Shown here piece by piece: positions 6,354 to 7,183 of a stretch of DNA of 7,183 nt; the stretch's first letter is position 1; each line of letters starts with the position of its first letter. Under the pieces are notes generated by a model. That model was not told where the DNA came from and did not search any database. It worked only from the letters and a program-made list of their open reading frames with translations. Where the stretch lies: NCBI GenBank assembly GCA_002725095.1, contig PBQQ01000019.1:2420-9602 (forward strand). Direction: 5' to 3'. A program made the translations under genes and the position numbers. This DNA comes from Gammaproteobacteria bacterium. Lineage in GTDB: Bacteria; Pseudomonadota; Gammaproteobacteria; Pseudomonadales; Azotimanducaceae.

Positions 6354-6598
6354 GGTGTACTCGAAAATTGTTGTGGTAAAGGTTAAGGCACCTGGTCGAT
6401 CAGTCTGCCGCGATTGGCGACCGTAAAAACGTCCACGCCGGGATAAAAGCTTAAACCAATGTGTGCGACGCTGACGTAGATGGCGGCATGAGACCAAGAG
6501 AACTGCATAGGCATCTCTTATGTGCTGTACGAGGTGATTAAAACCGCCTTTAGCTGCGCTGACCAGTAGATATTTAGTGGACACATTCGGTCGCGCTG
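6354..6598. other. Intergenic region upstream of the acyl-CoA ligase
   Basis: This gap of 245 bases separates two minus-strand genes and should hold the ligase promoter. I found no convincing -35/-10 pair, sigma54 site or riboswitch-like fold. Its only clear structure is the inverted repeat at 6552-6600. The minus strand is open in the ligase frame throughout, but the translation (many Arg and His, no family pattern) does not look like protein. Confidence 0.5.
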
Positions 6599-6600
6599 CT
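6552..6600 (-). terminator. Imperfect hairpin after the DsbA-like gene
   Basis: AGCTGCGCTGACC (6552-6564) pairs with GGTCGCGCTGCT (6589-6600), giving 11 base pairs with one mismatch and one bulge around a 24-base loop. The loop also contains a weaker repeat, CCAGTA / TAGTGG (6563-6580). The distal arm overlaps the DsbA-like stop codon, so the hairpin lies at the 3' end of that minus-strand transcript. The T tract expected of an intrinsic terminator does not follow directly; GGCGGTTTTAATC comes a few bases later. Termination or 3'-end protection is possible. Confidence 0.35.
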
Positions 6601-7183
6601 ACGTAATTCGACTGGCTATTTCCTCTTCAACGCGCCAGATTCGATCCTGGCCCCAGCACGCAAAGGATTCTGGGTTATTGCCGCCGCTCACGCGAAAGCT
6701 TGGAACTCCCCACAGATTGGCGTGGGTCAGCGCGTATAAGTTGTCGTCCAGCAGCGCTTGCCAATCCACCCGTGTGGCTGCCTCGGTCATGGCCTGCCAG
6801 TCGATCTCTGCGTTGTGTGCGACCTGCTGGAGACCCTTAGTGGTGGCGATATCAATGCCTTGTTGCCAAGCGGCGGACAGGTAGGCGGTGACGAAGGCCA
6901 TACCTTGATTGAGTACTTCAGCACCCGCGTATAAATTAAATGCGGCCTTCACCGGCTCACCAAACGGATCGACGACGCGGCCGAGTGGGCTGCGGTAGAA
7001 CCTTCCTTCGCGTCCGGCGTCGGTAATAATGTAGCGCTGTTTGGCCGGAGGTGCCGGTACGCCGCGCATCAGCATCGGCATAACTGGCCGCAGTTCAACC
7101 TTGACACCGCTGCGTTCGATGAGTGCGAGTACCCGTTTATGCCCAACGGCGGTATACGGACTGCGCAACGAAGGGAAATATTC
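6599..7183 (-). CDS. DsbA family / 2-hydroxychromene-2-carboxylate isomerase-like protein (5' end outside window)
   Basis: The frame is open to the right edge and gives 194 residues. The visible start EYFPSLRSPYTAVGHKRVL matches the first strand and helix of DsbA-fold proteins of the HCCA isomerase type, with Ser-Pro-Tyr (8-10) in place of the thiol-oxidase CxxC motif. Further signs are the RPVMPMLMRGVPAP segment, the cis-Pro motif WGVPSF (Pro161) and CWGQDRIWRVEEE near the C-terminus. It is therefore probably an isomerase or glutathione transferase kappa-like enzyme rather than a disulfide oxidase. As I recall, the FPSLRSPYT form also occurs as the second half of roughly 400-residue two-domain proteins, so much of the gene may lie outside. 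TTG at 7168 is an unlikely start, since it would cut away the first beta strand. Confidence 0.8.
   Translation of the reverse strand, partial: EYFPSLRSPYTAVGHKRVLALIERSGVKVELRPVMPMLMRGVPAPPAKQRYIITDAGREGRFYRSPLGRVVDPFGEPVKAAFNLYAGAEVLNQGMAFVTAYLSAAWQQGIDIATTKGLQQVAHNAEIDWQAMTEAATRVDWQALLDDNLYALTHANLWGVPSFRVSGGNNPESFACWGQDRIWRVEEEIASRIT

Noticed and set aside
1..7183. Search for insertion sequences, CRISPR arrays, tRNA genes and long direct repeats
   Set aside because: No repeat units, transposase motifs or tRNA-like arms were seen on either strand by eye.

Overview
The window reads as a piece of bacterial chromosome of moderate GC content, densely packed and with no introns. Gene style and protein families fit a proteobacterium; a marine or soil gammaproteobacterium is my best guess, but nothing here fixes the taxon. 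All recognisable genes are enzymes of small-molecule or lipid/xenobiotic catabolism. I see no mobile element, CRISPR array, tRNA, rRNA or phage gene.

Left part, plus strand (1-2133): the tail of an unidentified gene, then a VOC-fold (glyoxalase / extradiol-dioxygenase-like) protein with a long C-terminal extension, an NAD-type short-chain dehydrogenase (SDR), and a second, single-domain VOC protein. Gaps of 58, 37 and 22 bases suggest one transcription unit. A nested inverted repeat lies in the 103-base gap before the converging minus-strand genes.

Middle part, minus strand (4505 down to 2237): a three-gene cassette joined by two 4-base start/stop overlaps. The order is a haloalkane-dehalogenase-like alpha/beta hydrolase, a PhyH-type Fe(II)/2-oxoglutarate oxygenase, and a small EthD/DUF-type dimeric alpha-beta barrel protein. 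A plausible sigma70-type promoter overlaps a TAATG-N5-CATTA inverted repeat upstream, suggesting one regulated unit.

Right part, minus strand (7183 down to 4680): a DsbA-like / 2-hydroxychromene-2-carboxylate isomerase-like protein running off the window edge, a 245-base gap with an imperfect hairpin, and an acyl-CoA ligase (AMP-forming).

Taken together the genes could activate an acid to its CoA ester (ligase) and process it by hydrolysis, hydroxylation, alcohol oxidation (SDR) and VOC/isomerase steps. The substrate cannot be read from sequence. The best candidate for something not yet described is the translationally coupled dehalogenase-like / PhyH / small-barrel cassette, whose hydrolase has Gln where characterised haloalkane dehalogenases have Asn or Glu.
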